Shown here: positions 8,764 through 16,607 of the stretch, piece by piece
Position numbering within the stretch: the first letter of the stretch is position 1
How the letters are laid out: every line of letters begins with the position of its first letter
From: Pseudactinotalea suaedae
GTDB lineage: Bacteria; Actinomycetota; Actinomycetes; Actinomycetales; Beutenbergiaceae
Direction of reading: 5' to 3'
Assembly (NCBI RefSeq): GCF_009733815.1
Contig: NZ_WNXY01000003.1
Span: forward strand, 62,001-126,000
Length of the DNA stretch: 64,000 bases
The notes under the pieces: model-generated
The model's input: only the letters and a program-made list of their open reading frames with translations
The model's database searches: none
Told to the model about the DNA's origin: nothing
Translations under genes and position numbers: made by a program

Positions 8764-9585
8764 TCAGTCCTTCAGGCCGGAGTTGATGTCGGCGGACATG
8801 ATCTGCCGCTGGAAGATGATGAACAGGATCACCATCGGGATCAACGAGATCACCGAGGCCGACAGCAGCACCGACCAGTCGATGTTGTCCGCGCCGACGA
8901 TCGAGCGCAGGGCGATCTGCAACGTGTACTTGTTCGGGTCGTTCAGCACGATCAGCGGCCAGATGTAGTCGTTCCAGCGCCACTGGAAGGAGAAGATCGC
9001 GAGCACCACGGCGATCGGCTTCGCGATCGGCAGCATGATCTGGAAGAACGCCCGGAACTCGCCGACGCCATCGATGCGGGCCGCCTCGAGCAGCTCGTCC
9101 GGCACGGTCCGGAAGTACTGCCGGAACATGAAGATGCCGGTCGCGGTGATGATCGACGGGACGATGATGCCGGCCAGGCTGTTGTACAGGCCGAGGTCAC
9201 GGATGATCGCGAACGTCGAGGGCATGATGACCTCGGTCGGGAGCATCGTGGTGATGAGGATGCACACGAAGAAGGCCTGCAGCCACCATGCCTTGTACTT
9301 GGCGAACGCGTACCCCGTCATCGCCGAGACCAGCACGGTGAACACCGTCGTGATCACCGCGACGGTGCCGGTGTTGGCGAAGTAGCGCCAGAAGTCGAAC
9401 CGGGTCCAGGCCGTCTCGTAGCCGGAGGAGGTCCAGCTCTTCGGGAACAACGACAGCGGCAGGCTGAAGAGCTCGCTGCCGGGCTTGAAGGAGCTGAGCA
9501 GGAACCACAGCATCGGGAACGCGAACAGCGCCGCGAGCACGACCAGCAGCGCGGTCAGCCAGATGTTGACGCCACGGATCCTCAC
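8764..9585 (-). CDS. Carbohydrate ABC transporter permease (MalG type), importer 1
   Basis: A 273-aa inner-membrane subunit with six predicted membrane segments and the EAA loop EAARIDGVGEFRAFFQIMLP, which contacts the ATPase. The start is a GTG at 9585 overlapping the stop of the MalF-type partner (GTGA), preceded by GGAGAGAGG. The end FQRQIMSADINSGLKD is the usual MalG tail. Like most actinomycete sugar importers, no dedicated ATPase is encoded here, so a shared MsiK-type ATPase elsewhere is probably used. Confidence 0.95.
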   Translation of the reverse strand: MRIRGVNIWLTALLVVLAALFAFPMLWFLLSSFKPGSELFSLPLSLFPKSWTSSGYETAWTRFDFWRYFANTGTVAVITTVFTVLVSAMTGYAFAKYKAWWLQAFFVCILITTMLPTEVIMPSTFAIIRDLGLYNSLAGIIVPSIITATGIFMFRQYFRTVPDELLEAARIDGVGEFRAFFQIMLPIAKPIAVVLAIFSFQWRWNDYIWPLIVLNDPNKYTLQIALRSIVGADNIDWSVLLSASVISLIPMVILFIIFQRQIMSADINSGLKD

Positions 9586-10511
9586 GAGAGGTCCTCTCTC
9601 CGGTCGAAGCGCATCTGGATGAGCGCGATGACGATGAGGATGACCATGAGCACCATCGACACGGCACTCGCGTAGCCGATCTGCGCTCGCTGGAACCCCG
9701 TCTGGTAGATGTACTGGACGATGAACATGTTCTCGGTGCCCGGCCCGCCGCCGTTGAGCGCCTGGACCATCGCGAACTCCTTCATCGCACCGAGGGTGCC
9801 GAGCAGGACCACCATGAAGGAGGTCGGCCGCAGCAGCGGCAGCGTGATCCGGAAGAACCGCTGCGAGGCCGAGGCGCCGTCGAGCTGGGCCGCCTCGAGG
9901 TAGGACTTCGGGATGTTCCGCAGTGCTGCGATGAACAGCAGCATGGTGAAGGCCGTCCCCGCCCAGGTGCCCGCGAGGATGACGACCCCGAGGGCGAGGT
10001 CGCCGTTGGTCTCCCACTGCTGGCGCGGCAGGTTGATCGAGGTCAGCACGAAGTTGATCAGGCCGAAGTTCTCGCCGAACATCCAGCGCCAGATGACACC
10101 GGTGACGATCGGCGAGATCAGCCACGGGACGAAGAAGATCACGCGACCGGCGCTGCGGAACCGGGTGGCGGCCGAGGTCAGCAGCAGGGCGATGCCCAGC
10201 GCGGCGACGTAGTGCACCGGGACCGCGAGCACGGTGTAGAGCACGGTGCGGACGATCGAGCGGTAGAACTGCTCGTCGCCGAAGAGCTTCTCGTAGTTGG
10301 CGAGCCCGATGAACTCCGGGTCACCCACTCCCGTGTACTCGGTCAGCGAGTAGTACATGCCGAGCGAACCGGGGCCGACGAAGAACACCGCGAACAGCAC
10401 GAACGCCACCGAGATGAACAGCAGCGGCGCCACGGTCTGCCCCGGGCGGCGGATCCGCCGAGGTCGGGGTGCGGCCGCCGGAGCGGCGACCGCGGGTGAG
10501 TCCTGGACCAT
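9582..10511 (-). CDS. Carbohydrate ABC transporter permease (MalF type), importer 1
   Basis: A 309-aa permease starting MVQDSPAVAAPAAAPRPRR, a charged cytoplasmic tail typical of MalF/UgpA proteins. Six membrane segments follow, with the EAA loop LEAAQLDGASASQRFFRITLP and the conserved ALNGGGPGTENMF near the C-terminus. The AGGAGGAAGAAG ribosome site directly precedes the ATG at 10511. A perfect 40-bp palindrome separates it from the binding-protein gene. Confidence 0.95.
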   Translation of the reverse strand: MVQDSPAVAAPAAAPRPRRIRRPGQTVAPLLFISVAFVLFAVFFVGPGSLGMYYSLTEYTGVGDPEFIGLANYEKLFGDEQFYRSIVRTVLYTVLAVPVHYVAALGIALLLTSAATRFRSAGRVIFFVPWLISPIVTGVIWRWMFGENFGLINFVLTSINLPRQQWETNGDLALGVVILAGTWAGTAFTMLLFIAALRNIPKSYLEAAQLDGASASQRFFRITLPLLRPTSFMVVLLGTLGAMKEFAMVQALNGGGPGTENMFIVQYIYQTGFQRAQIGYASAVSMVLMVILIVIALIQMRFDRREDLS

Positions 10512-10531
10512 CTTCTTCCTCCTACCTATGC

Positions 10532-10571
10532 GCAGCGGTGCGCTCCGGGACGTCCCGGAGCGCACCGCTGC
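10532..10571 (-). terminator. Perfect 40-bp palindrome between binding protein 1 and its permease
   Basis: Two 20-nt arms centred on GGGACGTCCC (between 10551 and 10552) pair perfectly. It begins 5 nt after the binding-protein stop and ends 20 nt before the permease start. This position suggests an attenuating or mRNA-stabilising hairpin that raises binding-protein output relative to the permeases. Similar hairpins of different sequence occupy the same place in importers 2 and 3. Confidence 0.75.
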
Positions 10572-10576
10572 CGGTC

Positions 10577-11872
10577 TCAGCTGGCGGAGCCGCAGGCCAC
10601 CGGCCACAGCTCACCCATACAAGTGATGCACTCGTCGATGCCGATCTCGTCGTTCAGGTACCGGATGACGTTGTCGCGCAGCGGGTCGCCGTCGACGCTC
10701 AGGCCGGCCACCTCGAACCCGAGCTCCATCTGCTTGATCTGGCTGACGATCGGGTCGGAACCCGCGATCTCGGCGTTGTACAGGTCGAACGCCACCTGCT
10801 GGTCGCCGTAGTCGACGGTCGCGCCCTCGACGGCGGGCAGGAAGCCCGAGGTCGTGGCGAGCTCGTCGTAGTTCTCCTTCGTGAACAGCCAGTTCACGAA
10901 GTCGTAGGCGGCCTGGTCCTGCCCGGTGCCCTCGAACACGACGATCGAGGCGGCGTTGCCGAACTGGATGGCGCGGGTGGGCTGGCGCGGCGTGGGCACG
11001 GCCACCCACTCGAAGTCGGCGATGTTGACCGCGAAGTCCGCGATCTGCCACGAGCCCGAGTAGTACGAGACGACGTCGCCGCTCTTGAACAGGGCGTTGC
11101 CGTCGGCTTCGCTCAGCCACACCGAGCGAGGCATGAAGCTGTCGTCGTTGAGCTCGTAGAAGTACTCGAGCGCGGTCTTGGTGGCATCGTTCGTGGTGAA
11201 GGTGCCGCTGTCGTCGGGCTGCCACAGCGTGGAGCCGAACTCGTAGAGGAACGACTTGAGGCGGTGCGAGCTGCGGTCCATCGCCATGCCGTAGGAGGCA
11301 CCGGTGGCTTCCTGGACCTGCTTGACGGCGGCCACGTAGTCGTCCCAGGACCAGACGTCGCCCTCGGGGTCGGTCGGGAAGGCCACGCCGGCCTCGTCGA
11401 AGAGCGACTTGTTGAGGAAGAGCCCGACGCCGGTGACGTCGGTCGGCAGGGACATGACCTTGCCGTCCTCGTCCTTGGCCGACAGGTCTTCCATCACGTT
11501 GTTGGCCGTCATGATCTCGGCCAGGTCCATCGTGGCGTTCTGCCAGACCGGGTCGACGGCGCCCACGCGAGCGAGGGCGGGGAGGTCGTCGGCCTGCGCG
11601 GCGTTCTTGAGCCGTGTGGTGAGGTCCTCGTTGGCGACGTCGACGATCTCGATGTCGATCCCGGTCTCCTCCTTGTACTTCGCCGCCATCGCGGCGAAGC
11701 CACCGCCCTGGTTGGCGTCACCGGAGAGGAAGAACTGCAGGGTGCCGACCTCGGCGGGGTCGGTGGACCCACCGCCCGCGTCGTCGCTGCCGCAGGCGGC
11801 CGTGAGACCGATCACAGCGGCTCCGGAGAGTCCGCCGAGCAGGAGCTGACGGCGGCTGAAGGTAGAGCTCAT
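10577..11872 (-). CDS. Extracellular sugar-binding lipoprotein, importer 1
   Basis: A 431-aa family 1 solute-binding protein. The N-terminus has a twin-arginine-like SRRQLLLGGLSG motif followed by lipobox LTAAC (Cys27), so it is probably a Tat- or Sec-exported lipoprotein. The mature part shows the usual features of the family (EVGTLQFFLSGD, YKEETGIDIEIVDV, KSGDVVSYYSGSWQIADFA). The two cysteines near the end (IDECITCMGELWPVACG) are seen also in other actinomycete oligosaccharide-binding proteins. A promoter with an embedded palindrome lies upstream. The sugar is unknown; operator sharing with the arabinose-type operon hints at arabino-oligosaccharides. Confidence 0.93.
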   Translation of the reverse strand: MSSTFSRRQLLLGGLSGAAVIGLTAACGSDDAGGGSTDPAEVGTLQFFLSGDANQGGGFAAMAAKYKEETGIDIEIVDVANEDLTTRLKNAAQADDLPALARVGAVDPVWQNATMDLAEIMTANNVMEDLSAKDEDGKVMSLPTDVTGVGLFLNKSLFDEAGVAFPTDPEGDVWSWDDYVAAVKQVQEATGASYGMAMDRSSHRLKSFLYEFGSTLWQPDDSGTFTTNDATKTALEYFYELNDDSFMPRSVWLSEADGNALFKSGDVVSYYSGSWQIADFAVNIADFEWVAVPTPRQPTRAIQFGNAASIVVFEGTGQDQAAYDFVNWLFTKENYDELATTSGFLPAVEGATVDYGDQQVAFDLYNAEIAGSDPIVSQIKQMELGFEVAGLSVDGDPLRDNVIRYLNDEIGIDECITCMGELWPVACGSAS

Positions 11873-11941
11873 AGGTGCCTCTTCTCTGAGACGCGGCCGA
11901 CCGACGCGACGCGCGCTGGATGCCTGGAAGGCGGTTACCGC

Positions 11942-11956
11942 GTGAACGTTAACATC
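11942..11956. promoter_or_regulatory. LacI-type operator over the importer 1 -10 box
   Basis: On the minus strand GATGTTAACGTTCAC, a CG-centred near-palindrome (GTKAACGTTMAC core), covers the -10 hexamer. The same GATGTTARCGTTCAC word is found at 40796 in front of the dehydrogenase/GH27/GH51 operon. Confidence 0.6.
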
Positions 11957-11974
11957 GGTCCGACACCGGGTCAA
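11946..11974 (-). promoter_or_regulatory. Promoter of sugar importer 1
   Basis: The -35 TTGACC (plus-strand GGTCAA 11969-11974) is separated by 17 nt from the -10 TAACGT (plus-strand ACGTTA 11946-11951), about 75 nt upstream of the binding-protein ATG. Confidence 0.65.
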
Positions 11975-12136
11975 CATTTGTCCTGACATTCGCACGTAAC
12001 GTCTTTTCACGGGCAACTTTCGGCGTCCTCGACAGCCCTCATCCCGACCCGTGGAGAGCTCGTCGGAGCCTCGTGTTACTGGACCCGTGACGTCCCCGAA
12101 ACGCTGCGGACACGCCCGCCGCCTAGCGTCCGAGAC

Positions 12137-14353
12137 ATGTTCACGGACGTCGACCCGTTCATCGGCACGGAGGTCACCGACCTCCCGCCGCGCAGCGGGC
12201 TCGCGGCGACCTGGTGGTGGCCCAAGCCCCAGGTCGGCAACACCCACCCGGGCGCCTGCTACCCGCTCGGCATGGTGTCGGCGTGCGCCTACTCGGGCGC
12301 CTACCCCACCGGGTACGGCCGCTACGGCCTCGCGACCGAGGGCGTGCCGCCGGAGATCCACGACCGCAAGGTGGCGTCCGGCTTCACCCACTTCCAGCAG
12401 TCCGGCACCGGCGCGATCCGCAAGTACTACAACTACGTCCGCGTGACGCCGATGGCGCTGCCGCTCGACGACCTCGGCACCACCTGGGAGATCACGGACG
12501 AGCACGCCGAGCCGGGGTACTACCGGGCGACGCTCGCCTCCGGCGTCACCGCCGAGATCAGCGTGGGTCCCAAGTCGGCCGTGCACCGGTACACGTTCGG
12601 TGCCCACCGCGACGCTCGGGTCGTCGTCGATCTCTCGCTCGGCGGCCTCGCCATCCCGAACGGGGCCACGGTCCCGCTGCGCGCGCACCTGCAGTCCCTC
12701 GGTCAGGGCACAGCTCAGGGTGAGATCGTCGTCGAGGGCGCGCCGCTGGCCGTCCACATCGAGTGCGACGCACCGGGCTGGCGGCAGATGCTCTGGTACG
12801 ACCGCCGGCTGATGCCGGGCGGTTCACGCCTCGACTTCGACTCGATCCGCCCGACGACGTTGCGCGACTTCGGGATCATGTGGGCCGGCCCCACGCTGCC
12901 GGGCCAGGTCATCGAGCTCCGGCTCGGCTTCAGCCTCCGCGGCGTCGACCAGGCCAGGACGAACCTCGAGGCCGACCAGGCCTCGGGCACCGGGGGCTTC
13001 GAGCGCCGACGCGCAGCGACGGCGGCCACGTGGCGCAGCGAGCTCGACGCCATCGCGATCGACAGCCCCAGCGCGGCTCGCCGCACCGTGATGGCGACGT
13101 CGCTCTACCACTCGCTGATCAAGCCGTGCCTGGCGCCGGACGAGAGCCCGTTCTGGCCGGTCGACGGTCCGTTCGTGTTCGACCTCTGCACGATGTGGGA
13201 CATCTACCGCACGCAGCTGCCGCTGCTGATCGCGCTGCAGCCGGAACGAGCGGTCGAGATCGCCAACGCGCTCCTGCACATCTGCGAGGAGGAGGGCAAC
13301 TTCCCGATCGGGTACCGGATGGCCCGCGGTGCCGACCGGTTCAGCAGGCAGGCGAGCGCGCTCGCGCACACGTTCCTGGCCGACCTGTGCCACCTCGGCA
13401 TCCCGGGGATCGACTGGGACTGGGCGCTCGTGCACATGCAGGCGGACCTGCGCCGCACCTACGGCGAGGACTACCTGCTCAACGGGCGGGCCGAGCCGAT
13501 CACCCACACGCTCGACCTCGCGCTCGGCTACTGGTGCACGGCCTCGGTGGCGACCGCCGTCGGGGACCACGTGCTCGCCGAGGAGCTGCGCTCGCTCGCC
13601 GGCGCCTGGCGCAACGCCTTCGACCCGGGCACCGGGCTGCTGCTGGACTCGACCTTCTACGAGGGTGGGAAGTGGAACTACTCCTTCCGACTCCTCCACG
13701 ACATGGCCGCGCGCATCGAGCTCGCCGGCGGACCCGTGGCCTTCACGCAGCTGCTCGACACCTTCTTCGGCTTCGGCAGTGCTCCGGTGACCCAGCCGGG
13801 CCTGCACCCGAGCAAGGACGAGATGGCTGCCGGGTACGCGCTCGAGGTGTTCGAAGGGCTCAACAACGAGCCAGACATGGACGCGCCGTGGGCCTATCAC
13901 TACGTCGGCCGCCCGGACCGGACCGCCGAGGTGGTGCACGCCGCGCTGCACCAGACCTTCGGCACCGGTCCCGGCGGGCTGCCCGGCAACGACGACTCCG
14001 GCGGGCTGTCCTCCTGGTACGTGTGGGCGTCGCTGGGCCTGTTCCCGGTCGCCGGGCAGAGCCTCGTCATGGTGAACGCGCCCTCCTGGCGGTCGGCCCG
14101 GCTCGCCGTCGCGCACGGGACGCTCGAGATCGAGGCGATCGGGTTCCAGGAGGGTCCCGCGCCGCAGTACGTCCAGCAGGCGGCGCTCGACGGCGTCCCC
14201 CTGGACCGTGCGTGGCTCACCGGTGCCGAGCTCCACCGCGGCGGGCGGCTCGAGCTGACGCTCGGCGAGAAGCCGAGCTCCTGGGGCACGACCCGGCTCC
14301 CGCCGTCGGCCTCCACGGCTCTCGACCCGATGCGAACGGAGGTGCCGGCGTGA
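12137..14353 (+). CDS. GH92 family glycosidase, exo-alpha-mannosidase candidate
   Basis: A 738-aa protein with hallmarks of glycoside hydrolase family 92, calcium-dependent exo-acting alpha-mannosidases. Visible are VDPFIGT at the start, GNTHPGACYPLGMV, MWDIYRTQLPLL, EEEGNFPIGYR, NNEPDMDAPWAYHYVGRP and the near-diagnostic PGNDDSGGLSSWYVWASLG with the catalytic Asp residues. No signal peptide is present, whereas many GH92 enzymes are secreted, so this one should act on imported oligosaccharides. Its GTGA overlap with the next glycosyltransferase gene implies coupled translation. It is divergent from importer 1. A TAGCGT sequence ends 7 nt before the ATG, so the message may be leaderless. Confidence 0.9.
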   Translation: MFTDVDPFIGTEVTDLPPRSGLAATWWWPKPQVGNTHPGACYPLGMVSACAYSGAYPTGYGRYGLATEGVPPEIHDRKVASGFTHFQQSGTGAIRKYYNYVRVTPMALPLDDLGTTWEITDEHAEPGYYRATLASGVTAEISVGPKSAVHRYTFGAHRDARVVVDLSLGGLAIPNGATVPLRAHLQSLGQGTAQGEIVVEGAPLAVHIECDAPGWRQMLWYDRRLMPGGSRLDFDSIRPTTLRDFGIMWAGPTLPGQVIELRLGFSLRGVDQARTNLEADQASGTGGFERRRAATAATWRSELDAIAIDSPSAARRTVMATSLYHSLIKPCLAPDESPFWPVDGPFVFDLCTMWDIYRTQLPLLIALQPERAVEIANALLHICEEEGNFPIGYRMARGADRFSRQASALAHTFLADLCHLGIPGIDWDWALVHMQADLRRTYGEDYLLNGRAEPITHTLDLALGYWCTASVATAVGDHVLAEELRSLAGAWRNAFDPGTGLLLDSTFYEGGKWNYSFRLLHDMAARIELAGGPVAFTQLLDTFFGFGSAPVTQPGLHPSKDEMAAGYALEVFEGLNNEPDMDAPWAYHYVGRPDRTAEVVHAALHQTFGTGPGGLPGNDDSGGLSSWYVWASLGLFPVAGQSLVMVNAPSWRSARLAVAHGTLEIEAIGFQEGPAPQYVQQAALDGVPLDRAWLTGAELHRGGRLELTLGEKPSSWGTTRLPPSASTALDPMRTEVPA

Positions 14354-15636
14354 CGACAGGGCGACTGGTGATCGTGGTCCGCGCCGATCCGGTGATCTGC
14401 GGCCACTCGGGTGAGGCGCGCAATCTCGCCGAGGCCGCGCTGCTGCGGGGCTTCGACGACGTCCGCATCGTGACATGGCCGATCGAGCGGCTGCAGGAGA
14501 GCGGGTTGCCGCTCAAGCCGCTCGACGAGATCTCCCCGTACAGCGAGGGCATCGTGGTCGAGCGGCCGGAGCCGGTGGGCGACTACAAGGTGCCGGACGG
14601 CCGGTACCTCGCGGGCATCGTCGGACGTCTGGTCGAGCTGTTCACCGACGGCGTGCCCACGCTGTGCCTGTCGCTGTACCTCAGCCCTCACACGGTGGCG
14701 GTCTCCGAGGCGCTGCGGATCGCCGAGGGCACCGGCCTGCCGGTGAACGTGCGGACCATCGCCGAGGCGGTCGGGTCGGACATCACGAACGTGGTGCGCT
14801 CCGCCGTCGCCGAGGGGCGGTTCGGGGCCGCTGCGCAGGTGCTCAGCGCCTATCTCTCCAGCGACGTGTGCGCGGCCGTCTCGCAGTACACGAAGACGAT
14901 GATCGTGGAGTCGGCGGCCGAGCTCGACCTGCTGCACGGCACCGGCTACGCGCGCCGGTGCCGTGAGCGCGTCAGGGTCTCCTACCCGGCGATCGACACC
15001 GCCGCCTACACGAGCCTGTCGGTCGCCCGGCGTGACAGCGCCCTGGCCAGGCGTGGGTTGCGCGCGGGCGGCTACGTGCTGTTCCTGTCGCGGCTCGGGC
15101 GTGCGAAGGGTGTCGAGGACCTGATCGACGGCTACGGCCGCAGCCAGACCCGGCACCGGATCCCGCTGGTGATCTGCGGCAACGGGCCGGAGCGCGACGA
15201 GTTGCACGCCTGGGCCGAGCGCACCGGGGCCGCCGACCGCATCATGTTCCTGCACGACGTCTCCGACGCCGAGAAGCCGGCGCTGATGGCCGGGAGCCTG
15301 GCGTACGTGCTGCCCAGCAAGCCGAGGCCCGAGTTCACCGAGACGTTCGGCATCGCGCTGGTGGAGCAGATGCTCGCCGGCGGCGGCCCGGTGATCACCT
15401 GCGACACCGGCGGCATCAGGGAGGCGGTGGGCGACGCCGCGATCTTCGTCCCCCCGAGCGACCCCGGCGCCATCGCGGCCGCGCTGGACCGCGTGGTCAT
15501 CGGCATGGACGCGCCCGAGCGGGCCGCGTGGTCGGCGCGCGCCCGGCAGCACGCGCTGCAGTTCGACCGGATGTCGATCTTCGACAACCTGCTCGTGCAG
15601 GTCGACGCGGTCACCCCGCTGCGCGCGGCGTCCTGA
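14350..15636 (+). CDS. GT4-family glycosyltransferase
   Basis: A 428-aa retaining glycosyltransferase of the GT4/GT-B fold. The N-terminal part has VRADPVICGHSGEARNLAEAA. The C-terminal half shows the donor-binding region GGYVLFLSRLGRAKGVEDLI, PLVICGNGPERDELHAWA, VLPSKPRPEFTETFGIALVEQM with the E-x7-E pattern, and GGPVITCDTGGIREAV. The frame is open for a long way upstream inside the GH92 gene, but the GTG at 14350 overlapping the GH92 stop is the sensible start. A sucrose-phosphate-synthase-like or mannosyl-transfer reaction is possible; the acceptor is unknown. Its coupling to a mannosidase is unusual. Confidence 0.88.
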   Translation: MTTGRLVIVVRADPVICGHSGEARNLAEAALLRGFDDVRIVTWPIERLQESGLPLKPLDEISPYSEGIVVERPEPVGDYKVPDGRYLAGIVGRLVELFTDGVPTLCLSLYLSPHTVAVSEALRIAEGTGLPVNVRTIAEAVGSDITNVVRSAVAEGRFGAAAQVLSAYLSSDVCAAVSQYTKTMIVESAAELDLLHGTGYARRCRERVRVSYPAIDTAAYTSLSVARRDSALARRGLRAGGYVLFLSRLGRAKGVEDLIDGYGRSQTRHRIPLVICGNGPERDELHAWAERTGAADRIMFLHDVSDAEKPALMAGSLAYVLPSKPRPEFTETFGIALVEQMLAGGGPVITCDTGGIREAVGDAAIFVPPSDPGAIAAALDRVVIGMDAPERAAWSARARQHALQFDRMSIFDNLLVQVDAVTPLRAAS

Positions 15637-15680
15637 CCGCCTCGCTCCGCTCCCCCGTCGCTACGAGCCTCCGCTTGCCT

Positions 15681-15748
15681 CGAGATCGGACCTGCGGGAC
15701 GAGATCGGACTGCAGGGGGTCCGATCTCGCCCCGCAGGTCCGATGTCG
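15681..15748. repeat. Nested inverted repeat built from CGAGATCGGAC units
   Basis: Outer arms 15681-15698 and 15731-15748 pair over 17 of 18 bases. Inner arms CGAGATCGGAC (15700-15710) and GTCCGATCTCG (15719-15729) pair perfectly around an 8-nt loop. The whole can fold as one 68-nt hairpin and would act as a strong terminator after the glycosyltransferase. CGAGATCGGAC recurs at 45496 and 46551, also between genes. Confidence 0.7.
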
Positions 15749-15796
15749 TGGGCAGGTAGCTGGCCGCGCGGACATCTCCACCCCTACCTTGGGGCG

Positions 15797-16243
15797 ATGA
15801 GGTGGGCGACGGCGGCCGGAGCTGGTGTGGTGGGCGCGCTCACCCTGTGCGCCGCGTGCTCGCAGGCACAGCGGCCCTCGCTTCCCTCCCCGCTGCCGAC
15901 CGACGTCCCGTACGCCTATCACCTGCAGACCGAGTCGGGAGGGGATGGCGCCCTCCTCGAGGGGACGCTCGCACTGCAGGACGGCTGCCTTGTGGTGCTG
16001 CGTTCCTACGAAGGTCTTGACGACGACCTGCCGCCGGTCGTGCCGGTGCTCCCGATCGCCGTCACCACCTGGGACGGGACGACCCTGACCATCAACGGTG
16101 AGAGCGCCGCCGTCGGCGAGCTCATCTCGGTCGGCGGCGGTTATCGGCCGGAGACGGGGGACTGGTTCGTCCCGGACGGATGCCCGGCGCTCGACGAGTC
16201 TCCCGACGGCGCGAACTACTTCGGCGTCGGGATCTACGGCTGA
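15797..16243 (+). CDS. Small secreted lipoprotein of unknown function
   Basis: A 148-aa protein with a lipoprotein signal peptide: MRWATAAGAGVVGALTLCAAC, lipobox LCAAC with Cys21. The mature part is acidic and predicted beta-rich (ALLEGTLALQDGCLVVL, TTWDGTTLTINGESAAVGELIS, GGGYRPETGDWFVPDGCP) and has two further cysteines that might pair. I do not recognise a named family. It stands alone between the hairpin at 15748 and the convergent mutarotase gene 16 nt away. Confidence 0.7.
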   Translation: MRWATAAGAGVVGALTLCAACSQAQRPSLPSPLPTDVPYAYHLQTESGGDGALLEGTLALQDGCLVVLRSYEGLDDDLPPVVPVLPIAVTTWDGTTLTINGESAAVGELISVGGGYRPETGDWFVPDGCPALDESPDGANYFGVGIYG

Positions 16244-16259
16244 CTCGATCCCAACGCGA

Positions 16260-16607
16260 TCAGGCGGTGGGCAGGCCCGCCGCCCGGAGCTGGTCCTCGA
16301 GGTGGAAGATCTCGGGGAGCAGCTGGAAGCCCTCGTCGGGGTTGCCGGGATCGACGAAGAACCGCTCCATGCTCGCCTGCCAGCGCGGGTTCACCTCGGT
16401 GCGGGTCATCGCCTCCTGGGCGGCGGCGTAGTCGTCGGACTCGAAGTGACCCACCAGCAAGCCGTCCTCCGACAGGTACAGCGAGTAGTTCCGCCACCCT
16501 GAGTCGCGCAGCGCCTCGAGCATCTCGGGCCAGACCGCGGCGTGCGCGGCGGTGTACTCCGCCAGTCGGTCCGGCCGGACCCGGTTGATGAAGCAGTAGC
16601 GGGTCAC
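16260..16607 (-). CDS. rhaM: L-rhamnose mutarotase
   Basis: A 115-aa protein of the RhaM/YiiL family, which interconverts alpha and beta anomers of L-rhamnose so that rhamnose isomerase is supplied. Family features are the opening RYCFINRVRPDRLAEYTAAH (catalytic His), VWPEMLEALRDSGWRNYSLYL and GHFESDDYAAAQEAM. The start is a GTG at 16607 overlapping the stop of the oxidoreductase gene (GTGA). It lies just beyond the rhaB-rhaD-rhaI operon on the same strand. Confidence 0.92.
   Translation of the reverse strand: MTRYCFINRVRPDRLAEYTAAHAAVWPEMLEALRDSGWRNYSLYLSEDGLLVGHFESDDYAAAQEAMTRTEVNPRWQASMERFFVDPGNPDEGFQLLPEIFHLEDQLRAAGLPTA

Noticed and set aside
11872-12757. N-terminal extension of the importer 1 binding protein
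   Set aside because: The extension covers a promoter and the GH92 start; the signal peptide and lipobox place the true start at 11872.
12763-14349. Upstream extension of the glycosyltransferase frame by 529 codons
   Set aside because: It lies inside the GH92 gene and its translation is Arg/Pro/Ala-rich noise; the GTG at 14350 overlapping the GH92 stop is the natural start.
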